Source: Glandiceps talaboti (Eukaryota > Hemichordata > Enteropneusta > Spengelidae). From it: a stretch of DNA of 64,000 bases. How positions within the stretch are numbered: position 1 is the first letter of the stretch; each line of letters starts with the position of its first letter. Both the position numbers and the translations under genes were made by a program. The DNA is taken from the NCBI RefSeq assembly GCF_964340395.1, contig NC_135561.1:16527961-16591960 (forward strand). The letters are read 5' to 3'. Below the pieces are notes generated by a model, which did no database searches, was not told the origin of the DNA, and saw only the letters and a program-made list of their open reading frames with translations. Shown here in pieces: positions 25,316 to 43,815 of the stretch.

Positions 25316-25339
25316 TTACAAACAAACAAACAAACAAAC

Positions 25340-25407
<68 letters not shown>
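25316..25407. repeat. Microsatellite (ACAA)n(CA)n
   Basis: Six ACAA units grade into about 33 CA units. Confidence 0.95.
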
Positions 25408-25408
<1 letters not shown>

Positions 25409-25409
25409 T

Positions 25410-26440
25410 GATATTAAAAAGCACGCAACACAAAGGTTGGTTCACATCCCTCGCATCAGTACCGGTACCCATTCTACTGAGTTATAAATATAAATCACAT
25501 TCTCAGCTACAACATTGAACTTGTATGATACAAAAATCTTCAGAATGTGCGGGCCATATTTTCACTACCGGCATTGGCAGTCACCATCACTGCCTTTAAA
25601 AAAAATTAATACAGATAAATGGAAGCAAAAACAATCCTCTTGACGGTAGTTTAGTAGTCAGTTATGAATTATGTAACGTTAAATAACGCTATTCAAATAT
25701 TTCCCTCTATGCCTCCCATATACCGATAGTAAATCTTCAAACATCCATACAGACATGCGGACTTTGCTCCCTACTAGATACATCCATGTTTTACGTTACT
25801 TTCGTATTGCAAATTTAGCTGATGATGTCATGTCAAAGCCACGTGGTCTAAAAACCTGAATCTCCGTACATACATTTCGATATGAAATTATTTATCCGTG
25901 ATGTTTAGAATTTTGGTCGGTCAATATAGTTTCAATGACCAAGTGTGACCCCCACTGATGTCTAAAGTACTAATATCAGTACCTGACCGGCCATGGCCAT
26001 GGCCTTGTTTTTGTTTTTGATTTTCTTCAATATTCAAATCTACGTAATGTCTGGTTTGTTAGGCCATAAATTCCAAGCATATTTACCATGATATCACAAA
26101 TATAGACCAGTTACAGAAAGTAATAAGTGTCAGCAAAATACTGTAATATCGACACTGTTTCACGGATTTTAGGGACGCTGGTGCTTGGATTATTTTACGG
26201 TTGACATTACCTAGCCAGTAATATAAGGAGTAGTACATGGGTATTTTATCCCTGGACTCTGTTTATATCGAAATGGAATAAGCTGAAACAGTTCTTCTTT
26301 GAGCAGGAAATATGTTGTGATTATGGATATTATATATATACATGTATATAATTGCCAACACATCGGCAACGAGAGTAATGACATTGACTATACGTAATAT
26401 GTAAAGATGTAGTGTAAAATTGGAATACGGTCGTCAGGAA
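25410..26440. other. Non-coding stretch, nothing recognised
   Basis: No motif-bearing frame, hairpin of note or repeat family member was seen. Upstream, a minus-strand frame at 24830-25135 (101 codons) is likewise unrecognised. Confidence 0.45.
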
Positions 26441-26620
26441 CTAGATTAGGGTAGGGGGAGGCTCAGGAGAAAAATTGTTGTCACGGGAAAAAAACGAATT
26501 GGGACGTGCGTGAAAATTCGGATTGTCTGAAAGGGGCCCGGAGTCACGTACAAATATTTTGCTCATGAGTTGAACCAAATTTAACTCCAGGAGCAGACGT
26601 TTAACAAGCGTATTTTTAAA
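26441..26620 (+). repeat. Dispersed repeat (GGGCCC...GCTCATGA family), copy 1
   Basis: Shares GTCTGAAAGGGGCCC, ATATTTTGCTCATGA, TTGAACCAAATTTAA and CAGGAGCAG with 32320-32478. It has no open frame of its own. An imperfect hairpin lies just downstream (CTTGGAGGA / TCCTCCAAG, about 26733-26762). Confidence 0.6.
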
Positions 26621-27159
26621 AGGGTGACTGGCAGAGAATGTGTGTCTCTTGAAGGGTAGACAATATACTCGCGATAGACTATGGGTTTCAGGCCACTGTG
26701 TCAGACGTGGTCTTGGAGGAGTCAGTACAATTCCTCCAAGAGTGGTAAGAGGCCAAGCCTGAAATAGACGGGTTTGCAAGTAGAAGTTTACATGCCTTGT
26801 CTGTGGTTTACATTGTGCACGCAAAACATCTCACAAAACCGGCCATAACTAAAGCGGCATATCAGTAAATATGAAAAACGTGATCTTGGTAATTTGGATA
26901 CCAGTTCTGAAAATATTCTCTGGGAAAATAGGTTAAAATGAACATCGAGATAGCTGCCTATTTCCCATTGTTTATAAATCGTCAAGAGGTTAAGCTATCC
27001 ACTCAGATGAACCACTCTTTGTCACTTTATAATCTGGCATTATACATGGGATAATTTCCAAAATGTACATGTTTTATCGTTTCATTTTGGACTTTATAGA
27101 AGTTGATGACTAAAATTACCTTACCCTCGATGAAAGTTATGAATGCGACTAGGTTTTAC

Positions 27160-27182
27160 CATAGACAGGGTGGAGGGTCTAT
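27160..27182 (+). mobile_element. Ultra-short palindrome insertion 3 (23 bp)
   Basis: CATAGACAGGG...GGGTCTAT is flanked by a perfect 8-bp direct repeat GGTTTTAC (27152-27159, 27183-27190). It is the shortest member; one arm looks internally deleted relative to the others. Confidence 0.75.
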
Positions 27183-27450
27183 GGTTTTACCTACTAGAAT
27201 TAGTTGCGACAAGATTGTAAATGCACATGGGCGAGTTTTGCCAGATTGCTTTATTTCAAGTGATTTGAAAATTGTGAATGGCGGACTTGGCCGTGGTCCA
27301 TCGAATTGTCGAGTACTACCGTGGTGGCACTAGTCGTTCCTCACTGAAACGGCAAGTGCCACCTTCCGGCGATATTTATTGTCTTTGAACCTTTCTCAAC
27401 AAATAAATCACACATAACTCCCCAAACGCTTCCATTCTAGAAATCCGGTG

Positions 27451-27585
27451 CCGACCCTAAACCTTTTTAATAAAGAAGAAAAATCAGTAAAATCGAGAAA
27501 ATTGTGAGTGAAGTCTTGCCAGAAATGGTCATCAACTTAAAAAAGACAATAAAAAAAACGCGGTTCTTCCAATCTGGAATGCAGA
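27451..27585 (+). mobile_element. TTAGGC-family MITE fragment
   Basis: Matches the middle of 23931-24257: GCCGACCCTAAACCTTTTT, ATCAACTTAAAAAAGACAAT and TTCTTCCAATCTG, with neither terminus present. Confidence 0.6.
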
Positions 27586-27619
27586 GCAGATGTCTTTGAA
27601 ATAGAATTATTTAGTTTGG

Positions 27620-29140
<1,521 letters not shown>

Positions 29141-29327
29141 CCCTGTGTTGCTTGGCAAGGTGGTAAATAAAACAAGTTTGCCTTTGGGATTATATTAACT
29201 GGGATTGTCGACACTGAATAATCCGGTCAATCATTGCACTGCGCTCATTGTATGTCACGGCGTACAAGTATAAACGACGTTCATACTTCCATGACCATAG
29301 TTTCTGCGACCTGTCATTTGTTTGACC

Positions 29328-29358
29328 ATAGACACTCCACCTTTGTGGAGGGTCCATG
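29328..29358 (+). mobile_element. Ultra-short palindrome insertion 4 (31 bp)
   Basis: Arm CATAGACACTCCACC faces GGAGGGTCCAT. Flanks are TGTTTGAC (29320-29327) and GGTTTGAT (29359-29366), 6 of 8 identical. The surrounding minus-strand frames at 29190-29575 are unrecognised. Confidence 0.6.
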
Positions 29359-29757
29359 GTTTGATGGGATGCGTTAATTCTGGCAAACTTGTTTGGCAAA
29401 TCGATCTGACGCAATATAGCTTGTGACCGTGGCATGCATAGCTTGGGTCAAAATCTATAACACCATTAAAGTATAAATAATGTTTAAACTTCCACGATAA
29501 CACATACCTTTGAGAAATTATACTGACAGTATAATTACTCCAAGCACAGACTATTCTCGTGTCAAACCCCGACACGAACTTGTTTTTCCTTGAAGAGTAT
29601 ATCTCGTGAGACCTATGGAAATTATCAAAATCTATATTTTAGTTGAAAAGAGCAAGAATGAAAAGAGGGGAAATTTAAGGGACATCATTTCTATATACAC
29701 GTGTATTGTGCAAAGAACCCGATATCTTTGACCGCGTTGCCGTCAACCGAGCAATGG

Positions 29758-29855
<98 letters not shown>
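29758..29855. repeat. Microsatellite (TA)n
   Basis: About 48 perfect TA units. Confidence 0.95.
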
Positions 29856-29856
<1 letters not shown>

Positions 29857-30294
29857 AGGTAAGTCATAAACTGAAGGAAAAGTGCTCAATACTGAGAAGT
29901 AGAGCTGTATTTACACAAAGTACACAAGTTATGGTACGGAGGCCGTTACGATCTTCAGACGACTAAATAACGGAAATTCAAGTGATAGAATTCGAACTCA
30001 CAGAAGAACTGGTACCCGGATGTGATGCGCGTTGTTGAGTGACATGGTGGAATGATAGAATGTATTTGTTTTCGTGGACGATTTAGTGGACGATCTAGTG
30101 GAATTAGTCTCTAAAAAAAAACCATGAATCATGGTCTGAGTACTTCACAAATGTATTCAATGCTCAAGTCCAAAGTGATGAAAGTTTCTCGATTTCCATG
30201 ATCTTATCAGATCCACCTTGATAGACATAAATTCAGGCATTAATGGTGAGATTAATATCCGACTGTAGTCTTTTGGACAAGGTAATTACTTTGA

Positions 30295-30671
30295 TAGTCT
30301 AGTTCCTATACTGTATCATTACCATTTATACCTCCACTCACAGTATAGTCAGAGTCGTTACTCTAGAAGTCTTGAAATGCATGAGATGCAATTTAAAATT
30401 CATTTAAAGCCACCCACACAGTCATTAACATCATGTCTTTGTTAATAAATCACAAAACTCTAACCAATAACACAGTCCCTCATAAAGTTAGTGTTTATTG
30501 GGACAGTAATGTTCAAATGTGGTATATTTGTCAGCTCATGATGCTACTTATATACTGTTTACATCACCAAAACATTTAGGTTTCACTGATTGGGTGAACA
30601 ACTTTTTGTGCTATTTGAGGGGCTTTTGGCTAGACGTGGTTTAGTTAGAAACCATATTGGCATCCAGACTA
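30295..30671 (+). mobile_element. TAGTCT-ended MITE, copy 2 (full length, 377 bp)
   Basis: Termini TAGTCTAGTTCC and CATCCAGACTA give a 6-bp terminal inverted repeat. They are flanked by a perfect 9-bp target duplication TTACTTTGA (30286-30294, 30672-30680). It is non-coding. The 3' segment from GGTTTAGT (30648) matches copy 1 at 23342-23374, but without the nested palindrome. The 9-bp duplication fits MULE- or Merlin-like transposases; assignment is tentative. Confidence 0.8.
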
Positions 30672-30875
30672 TTACTTTGAAGGAGATCATTGAAGAACAA
30701 TAAAAATAAAACTCAAGGTGTGGATATGGGATCAGTGTGGCATTCTACATAGACATTCTCCAACAATTCTTGTAGACATGTTATGTAACCATTTTTTCTT
30801 CACGAAAGGCATGTTCTCACAGGAATCAATGGGGTAGGGGTTTCTAACATTGTCTTTTGAAAGTAAATTACATGT

Positions 30876-31310
30876 ATGTCAAAACTAAAATTATTGTATT
30901 TACTAAGAGATGAAATTCTTAAGAAAATTGAAAAGTGGTTATTGGTGGTCATAAACTCGACGTTGTTCGCTTTTTATGAATATCTAGGCGTGATTATGTC
31001 AAGCAGTGGTCTATGGTATTTAGCGCTTGCAGCTCAAGCGAGTAAAGCAATGATTGCGGTCATGAGTCAACTTGCAAAACTTGGGGACCTCCTAGTCAAA
31101 ACTAAATTTAAAAGTTTTTGACTGTAAACTATTACCGATATTAAATTATACAGTGGAGATTTTGGGTTTTAATAGGTCTACTGAAACTGAACGTGTTCAA
31201 AGTAAATTTCAGTGTTATATTTTGAGTCGTATGTAAACATATATGTAGTCTTTGAGTATGGGAGCTACAAAAATGCTTGACAAGTGTTCATTACGGGAAG
31301 TAGGCTGAAA
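30876..31310 (+). mobile_element. LINE reverse-transcriptase remnant (plus strand)
   Basis: The frame 30876-31121 reads FYEYLGVIMSSSGLW then ASKAMIAVMSQLAKLGD, the post-palm region of a LINE ORF2 (YLG block and thumb). After a stop and frame change it continues as PILNY..EILGF and ERVQSKFQCYILSRM (31128-31230), the usual PIL-YG-E-WG / ERVQ-KF block. Further stops follow. The upstream RT core is missing. Its orientation and YLG context differ from the two minus-strand LINEs, so it is probably a different clade. Confidence 0.75.
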
Positions 31311-31412
31311 TGTTTTGGGATTGCTGAACGAGAGCTGCAAAACTTTAACCTCAGACCACTTCTCCTCAGCCCTGGTTCAAGTTCTTAGGTCATAGTGGTG
31401 TAAACTACATCT

Positions 31413-31438
31413 CAGACCACAATGTAGTGACCTGAGAC
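31413..31438. mobile_element. Possible ultra-short palindrome, CTCAGACCAC family
   Basis: CTCAGACCAC...GTGACCTGAG (about 26 bp) is flanked on both sides by ACTACAT (7 bp). A competing fold exists with AGGTCATAGTGGT immediately upstream, so the insertion reading is less secure than for the CATAGAC family. Confidence 0.35.
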
Positions 31439-31509
31439 TACATGTACATGTAGGCCCTACCTACTGGTATATTATGTAACTGCACTTGACGCCAGTGTGA
31501 TTTCTAACT

Positions 31510-32330
31510 AAACTGTGTTATTGAAAGAACCGATGTGACGTCATCTGTTTTCTTTGTACCTGACACAATCCCAGCTGCTGTATTTTGGGCATGTTCAAGA
31601 GGGACAATGTTTTTAGCTGGCAGCCAATACAGAAGGGCCATTCAGTAGTCAGGTATCGATGATATAAGTGCATGACCAAGGTTCTGACAAACTCCGTTTG
31701 TAAGATACTGGCGTATGCGACCATAGACAGTGGAGGGGCCCCCTCCACTGTCAATGATGCGACCTATTGTTCGGGGGTGAAAAAGAACTGATCTACATGT
31801 CAACGAGATGTGCTTCTTGAGGTTATAACGGTCATCAATTGTTACACAAATGGTACATGCTGAATCCACTAACTGCACAGAAGACGATCCCATGTTGATG
31901 TGGTTCATGAGACGAGGAAGCCTGTTGAACTGAGACGTGATAAGGAGGACCTCGGTTTTGCCATCATTAAACTAGCTTATTTTGGGTCGTTTAATATCAT
32001 GTGCAACAGTTTCCATCTTAGTTACTGTAGTTGACGTATGTGATTGGGGAAATATATTGGTAAATCTGGTTGTCGTCTGCATGTTGTTGCATATTGAGAT
32101 TTTGATGTCGGATTAGCTTTCCAAGTGGTGATGTGTATAGACAGCATACGCGTGTAAGAGTGGACCAAGCACAGGGTTTTGTGACACTCCACACTGCAAA
32201 TGTTTGGTTTCTGATATGCCTTGTACAGAAATGGACTGTTGTATATCTTTGAGGTATAAAGACTCTAGTCGAATGCCTGTAATACCGAGCTCGGAATAAA
32301 CTTGAAATTATGCTGGAGTCAGAATTTACG
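31510..32330 (-). mobile_element. Dead L2/CR1-type LINE fragment (minus strand)
   Basis: Minus-strand blocks in order: the active-site region HADDNQIYQY (about 32090-32060), preceded by a frameshifted GVSQNPVLGPLL-like stretch (about 32200); INMGSSSVQLVDS and ICVTIDDRYNLKKHI (31908-31810); RQYLTNGVCQNLGHALISS (about 31710-31655); then, past one stop, LLYWLPAKNIVPLEHAQNTA (about 31640-31580). This order is the classic L2/CR1 ORF2 C-terminal half. Stops and frameshifts show it is dead, and the element ends abruptly near 31510. A 34-bp palindrome interrupts the frame at 31723-31756. Confidence 0.85.
31723..31756 (-). mobile_element. Ultra-short palindrome insertion 5 (34 bp) in a LINE
   Basis: Minus strand: arm CATTGACAGTGGAGGGG faces CCCCTCCACTGTCTAT, flanked by a perfect 8-bp direct repeat GGTCGCAT (plus strand ATGCGACC at 31715-31722 and 31757-31764). 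In the LINE frame it adds extra residues (IDSGGGPSTVYGRI) between IGRI and RQYL. Removing one repeat plus the palindrome (42 bp, 14 codons) restores the normal LINE spacing. Confidence 0.88.
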
Positions 32331-32478
32331 GGGGGGGGGGGGGGCATGAACAAAATTGAGGTTCAAAGGGAGGGGGGCATGACAATTGTGATGGTCTGAA
32401 AGGGCCCCCGAATATTCTGCTCATGATTTGAACCAAAATTAAACCTCAGGAGCAGTTGTTTACCAAGTAAATTTACAT
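32320..32478 (+). repeat. Dispersed repeat (GGGCCC...GCTCATGA family), copy 2
   Basis: Starts with a run of about 14 G, then GCATGA and AGGGAGGGGGGCATGA. It shares GTCTGAAAGGG, AATATTCTGCTCATGA and CAGGAGCAG with 26441-26620. A trace of the same text (CAGGAGCAATCGTTTACC) recurs after the CT tract at 32633-32652. Confidence 0.6.
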
Positions 32479-32493
32479 TTGTATAAGTGTATG

Positions 32494-32565
<72 letters not shown>
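32494..32565. repeat. Microsatellite (CT)n
   Basis: About 35 CT units. It separates two pieces of the GCTCATGA repeat. Confidence 0.95.
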
Positions 32566-32568
<3 letters not shown>

Positions 32569-33507
32569 GCCGTATGTCTCCTTCTCTCTTGCTCTATCTC
32601 TCTGTGTGGAGACTTTGTTGAACATTCAAACCACAGGAGCAATCGTTTACCTTGTACTTTGCAAAATTGTTCACTTCATTTACCTACCACACATTTAATT
32701 ATTAGGCAGCCAATGGCCAAACGAATGTGTGTGTCTGCCAAAATATCTATGTATTAGTTAAAGCGTAGGTAATACAGTTGTAAAATAATTTAATGAGAGT
32801 ACAATTTGGGTATTGAAGACAATTTTCAAGTACTTTATGGCTTCCAATAATGTGTATGGTTTGAAATATTATGCCGCTAAATGGCCTCCTACATGTCCTT
32901 ATTTTTCAAACAATTGCCTACTGTGGGAGGGGGATACACCCTCCCCACTAGTTATCGAAGGGGGGTGCCGTTTCTGTCAAGACATAGGATTCAAAAAGAA
33001 AACTCTGCTGGTTAAGTTTTTCCAAGTACAGGTTACAGCCCAATGAGCCCACATCCATTTGTAAAGAAATCTCTATGTCTGATATGTATGGACACTGAAG
33101 TTGATTTCCACTGTTAGCTTACAGTGTGTCATATAGTGTACCATACTGTACTTCTCTGACGTGTATGGGGAGGGGGTAATGTATAATTGCATATTAAAAT
33201 ATGTGCAGCCGGGGGGGGGGGGGTATGGACGTCGCCATCTTTCAAGCGCTAAATTACCTGTTAATCGAGATTTGTTTCAAAACATTAGCATGGTTGATAA
33301 TATATGTGAAAGGGGTAAACTAAGAATGGTTTCTGGGATCGCCTAAGTCAACACGACATATATTGTGGATGGTCTGAGATATTCGATTACGATTCACATC
33401 GTCCGATTTCCAATTGTCCCAATATCCATATTAACATTCTTTATCGTTTCAAAATCACAAAAATGCATATGTCGTGGTGGGGTGAGTACCGACTCTAGTT
33501 TGGTCTC

Positions 33508-33620
<113 letters not shown>

Positions 33621-34755
33621 TCTCCGTATCGAAACTTATTCAGTCATAAAATCATCAGGTTTCTGACAATTTCCAATACCTGTTACAAGAAAGACTGCAG
33701 CACAAGAACATTTGGTTAGCTACATGTATTACATCTGATGCCTTATACGTGACACGCACGATAATTGTCCAGTTTGCACCAGAGGGTGTGCCTCGCCTTC
33801 TGTACATGTGCCGTACGTCTGGCTTGTCTGTCAGTGTCACATTTTGCTTCCCCTCTTCAGTTTTCTCAGATGTTTTAAGAATTTAAACATAGTCAGTGTC
33901 TGATCGACAAAAATTCTTTCCACTGAAGTTTAGAAAACATTTAGTGCAACTCTACGTAAACGTCATGTTGATGCATCATACATCATCATGAGACGTCACA
34001 TTGACCTCACACTTCGCTTCGCGCTTCCTTCAACGTCCGGTCGTTATGAAACTAGTTCGAAGGCTTTCGCTAGCGATAGCGTGGCCAGTCTTGTTTTACT
34101 GCGTAATCGTCTAATGTTTTCCAAATAATTATGAATTAATTTATCTTTTTGTTTACACTTTGGGTATTTTACTTGCTATTAGAACTCCCGGGCAACTCAT
34201 ATTTAATTTTCCAACCTTAGAATTTGTTCAATGATCGTCAGGTTTGAGTACTTTCCTAAGCCGGTCCCACAACTGTTATACTTATAAGTTATAGCTGGGC
34301 GTTGTGACCGGTAACCGGCTATTATCTACATCACTGCCTACTAGGTACGTCAAAAACACACCGTTCGCACATGTGAGCCTGATTTTAGGCAAAATATCGG
34401 GCTATTAGAGTGCATACAGGCCCTTTTGTTCGCTTGTATTGTTTGCATTTGGTATTTGGCATTTCGCACGTTGTTTATTTGCACCATTCACAGTGTCTTA
34501 TCATGCTTTGTGTAACTTGTAAGCCTAATCGACAACTGGGCCAACGGTTTTTACTAGACAAATTTGAAACAAATTTTGCGTCAGTTTGATGGTAAACCTG
34601 CGATATTGACTACCAAACTTAGTTAACCCCAGTTATTTTTACTCATGTTGCATCACCATATATTTAGAAAGAGTATATATGAAATATGAGAGCCATGTGA
34701 AACTTCTTCAGTGCAAAATGGGATGAAGATATGAGGGCAAAGTCAGTGCTCCTTA

Positions 34756-34909
34756 TAGTCTCGCTGCCAGACTCGAGACTATCGTCCCTAATCTGTTTAC
34801 CGAGCGGCGCAGCCGCGAGAAGAGCGGGACCAGTCCCCCTCTATTCTCGCGGCTGCGCCGCTCGGTAAACAGATTAGGGACGATAGTCTCGAGTCTGGCA
34901 GCGAGACTA
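34756..34909. mobile_element. 154-bp palindromic MITE with 9-bp target duplication
   Basis: Arms of about 66 bp are essentially perfect inverted repeats around a centre of about 22 bp (AGAGCGGGACCAGTCCCCCT...). Flanks are a perfect 9-bp direct repeat TGCTCCTTA (34747-34755, 34910-34918). The termini are TAGTCTCGCTG / CAGCGAGACTA. Each arm carries its own small hairpin (TAGTCTCG...CGAGACTA). GC content is higher than its surroundings. Near-identical arms and a perfect duplication indicate a recent insertion. The TAGTCT start and 9-bp duplication match the family at 30295-30671. Confidence 0.9.
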
Positions 34910-35931
34910 TGCTCCTTACAGCAGTTTGTTTTTCCCGCATATGCATACATTACCCATAATCCTTTTAAGTATTCTGCAGATATCTGGATATCTGTGCAAT
35001 GTGCACTCATGACTCATGAAAATCTGGAATGCACTGATCGAAGCCAATTGTACAGTTATACTATAAAAACAGGAGTTATGAGTATACCACATTGAAATAA
35101 AACAAGAGAATAAGAGATGAGGGCCCTCAGAATCGTCACGTAGAGTGATATAACAGTTACATGGATGCCGGGCATGTACCCATAGGTACGGGCCCGGGGG
35201 GGGGGGGGTTCTGCATGCCGAACGTCATTAAGTATTTCCTTTACTTTGGTGCTCATGATCGTAATTTGGATGATGCCCAAGATATTTGAGGCGTGAATAC
35301 CTCTTCTAAAGGCTTGTTTATTACTGTGAAGATCACACCCTAACACTTAATTGTTCTATAAACGACACATGGACAAGAATACTATTCCCATAGAGGTTAG
35401 TCTAGTTAATTCCTGATGGACCGTATTTCGTTCAGCGTTACGTTGTACATAACACGGTCAGTCAGAAACTATAGACGACATGGACGACATGGATGCCATA
35501 TAATATTCCCAATAGTCACTCAATTTTACTTAGCTAGAAATAATGTCCACAGACTCAAATCTGTCAGCACGTCTCTACTGTGAGTTTGTTGACGCTATTG
35601 GCCGGTCAGGTTTGTTAAGAAGCTCCATACACTAGCAATATTTGTGGCCCAATTTTAAACTATTATTGGAAACGATTGTCATGTCATCTAAATCTGTATT
35701 ACTATGCATCAAACGCGTAGAAATGTGAAACACGTTTAGTGGTGGCGGTATGTAGTGCATAATGAAAAGGCGTACTACGAACATTTATTTCAAAATGAGC
35801 CCTGTGATATTACAATCTACGTACGTCCTAACCATGTAGTTCATATCATAAGCCTGCTTATATACATACATATGAATCGAATACACTAGCTACACGTATA
35901 GCGTTTATGTACGTATTGATTGCAAGCACGG

Positions 35932-36195
35932 TAGATTTGAATATTCATTTGTTTACTGCCCAGTTATGGGGGTGAACTCATGAATATATTCTGAACTAAA
36001 TGCAAATGTATTCAAATCACTTCCGACTCGCAATCTGAACTATTTTTCAGATCGAGTATAATCCGATTAGACAGGCGCTAATGGGAAAGTACAGAAACGT
36101 CCACCTCATCAGCATAAAAGTACAGAATTGAACTCAATCTGAACTATAGTACGGAAAATGTCGTAAACTGTACTATTTTTTCTACTAGTGTTATA
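35932..36195 (-). mobile_element. 255-bp dispersed repeat, copy B (inverted)
   Basis: Reverse complement of 18692-18955 with one substitution over about 255 bp. Flanks of the two copies are unrelated, which marks the ends: TAGATTTGAATATTC on the left and CTACTAGTGT on the right in plus orientation. Confidence 0.85.
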
Positions 36196-36570
36196 TTCTG
36201 TCCTATCAGCGTTTACAAAATATTCTTAATCCTTTCTATTTAGTGCCAGATTAAGAAGAATTACAAACTACTAGACAACATTGTAACAATATCGAACAAA
36301 CACCCTTATATAGTTTGCTCCAAGCGCTTAATTTTCAATTTCTATGGACTTTGATATTAAATTTCTCTTTAGTAAATTAATGGCTTATCATCCACATGAT
36401 GGCAGAGCTCATCGATCGTTCGTTTTTCATTATACAAATCCGCTTTCATAATTCATCACTGGGTTCAACGATTTCTGTAAATAGTTTCAATTAACGAGTT
36501 TGTATCTTTAATATCATATCTCACATTTCATGACGACAAACTATAACCAAGGACCATAACGCCTTATATT

Positions 36571-36996
36571 TGAAGGGTTAAGTGCCATAAGGACCTAACT
36601 CCAATGTTGGTGGTTTTTTTTTTAAATTTTAAACAATGTTAATTTTGTTCATGTGTAATTTCTGATCAAACTGCAATCTGAAGGATACATAGGTAAACAA
36701 GGTAATTACAGTTGGCTCAGAGTCACAAGAAAAGAGGGCCTGGTGAAAAAAATTATCAGTTTTTGTTATTTTCTAAAAATTACATTTTCTTAAAAGCCTC
36801 AATCATAATATTTTCATATTTTGCTGTCCCTTCTCTTATCTCACCAAAACTTACAAGGCCGAAGATTAATAGTATGGGAAAAATTGCGATTTAAACTTGA
36901 CCTAGGGTAATAAGGAACCAGTGCCGAAAATACGTTTTTGGCCTTTCGGTGAAAATGGCATTTTGGAGTTAGGACCCTATGGCACTAACCCCTTCA
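36571..36996. mobile_element. 426-bp element with 35-bp terminal inverted repeats
   Basis: Left end TGAAGGGTTAAGTGCCATAA + GGACCTAACTCCAA. Right end, inverted, TTGGAGTTAGGACCCTATGG + CACTAACCCCTTCA. A few mismatches separate the arms. The interior has only a chance 60-codon frame. Likely a non-autonomous DNA transposon; no convincing target duplication. Confidence 0.75.
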
Positions 36997-36999
36997 CAG

Positions 37000-42540
<5,541 letters not shown>

Positions 42541-42551
42541 CAAATTTTAGA

Positions 42552-42890
42552 ATAGGTAGGGTAGGTAGATTTTTTATTTTATGTTTTCCCTGTGTGAGTG
42601 TCTAGTTCACGTGTTCCATTGTTTTCCAAATGGTCTCTGTGTTGTTTAGTTCTTCCTATCAGATGTACAGCCATTACAGATCGCGATGGGAAGAACAGTT
42701 TTATTTTATCTTTTTGCACATGTAAGTTGGTGTCAGTTTCCGCATCCACTATTTCTCGTGAGACTTCAAAGTTTTTGCGATGTTATTATTTTTTTCTCGA
42801 GTACGTAAAAAAAAAGGTTTAGGGTTGGCAGTGAAAAGCTAGGTGGGGTTGGGTAACCGGAACCAAACAATTATTTTATTTTACGCCTAA
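42552..42890 (-). mobile_element. TTAGGC-family MITE, inverted copy
   Basis: Reverse complement of the 23931-24257 element. Shared text includes GAAGTCTCACGAGAAATAGT, CCACCTAG and CTACCTACCCTACCTATT, with the 5' terminus TTAGGCGTAAAATAA present. Its 3' terminus is less clear (TTCTAAAATTT instead of TTATTTTGCC). Confidence 0.75.
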
Positions 42891-43460
42891 TCACAATAGG
42901 ACCCTTTTTCAGTTTTACACTTTTTGCTAACATAATATACGATACTTTGATTTTTTTGCTGTTTCCTCAATAAAAAAATATTTTTCAGTGAAATCAAGAA
43001 CAATATTGAGGTCACCGTACACATTTTTGAAAAAAAGAAGAAGTCAAAATTGTATTAAAATGTAGCCATTTTAGAATCCAGTATGGCCGCTGAATACATA
43101 TTGTATTAACGATATGGAAAAAAATGACTGCATTGATGATTTCCTTGAAAACAAGATGAATGACACTCGAGGTTCTTTTAGTTTACTAGTTCAAAAGGAC
43201 AACGACCATTAAGGAAAATAATGCTTCATATGTTAAATGGTTGGAGTACGTCAGATTGAGTGATTTATTTATTTCAAGCTGACGCATATCAAAATATGTT
43301 ACTAATCCGCTCAGTAACCACTTTTAACACACATACATACACATAATAGGGTACAGAATCCGATCATATGGCACTCATTTAAAACAAAAATCACGATAGT
43401 CCTATTTAAAACATAATTATGTAAAGGCTTTTGACACATTTGTTGTAATGACACCATGGT

Positions 43461-43483
43461 TGTCGCGATGAGCCAATTATGTT
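43461..43483 (+). repeat. 5' LTR remnant (first 23 nt only)
   Basis: The 23 nt from TGTCGCGATGAGCCAATTAT to GTT are identical to the start of the 3' LTR at 47136, then the sequence switches to leader (GGAAGCTGAGAAG). The ATGGT duplication directly abuts it, so the outer edge is authentic. Confidence 0.85.
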
Positions 43484-43510
43484 GGAAGCTGAGAAGTTCA
43501 AAGGTCACCT

Positions 43511-43710
43511 CGAAGAAGCTCTTCCAGAAGACACTGACTGATGCCAGCCTAGAAGAAACTCTCCCAGAAGACACTGACTGATGCCAGCCTAGAAGAAACT
43601 CTCCCAGAAGACGCTGACTGATGCCAGCCTAGAAGAAGCTCTCCCAGAAGATACTGACTGGTGCAGCTGAGAAGAAGAAGCTCTCGAAGAAGATACTCGC
43701 CTAGAAGACG
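43511..43710 (+). repeat. 40-bp tandem repeat in the BEL leader
   Basis: About four and a half copies of a unit containing AGAAGAAACTCTCCCAGAAG + ACACTGACTGATGCCAGCCT. The central copies are nearly identical and the last is diverged. The unit is not a multiple of 3 and lies upstream of the Gag ATG, so it is untranslated. Confidence 0.9.
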
Positions 43711-43815
43711 CTGTGTAAAGAAAACTAGTAGACAAGCTTTGCATAGACTGGTGAGTGAACTCCAAGAATCTTGGTGAGTACTGAATTTCTACAAACTCTA
43801 CTCCCCGGGGACAAG

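Noticed and set aside
26690-26768. Imperfect palindrome around CTTGGAGGA / TCCTCCAAG
   Set aside because: Outer arms pair poorly and no target duplication or second copy is visible.
31346-31400. Extra CTCAGACCACT arm upstream of the 31413 hairpin
   Set aside because: No matching right arm or flanking repeat; at most a decayed relative.
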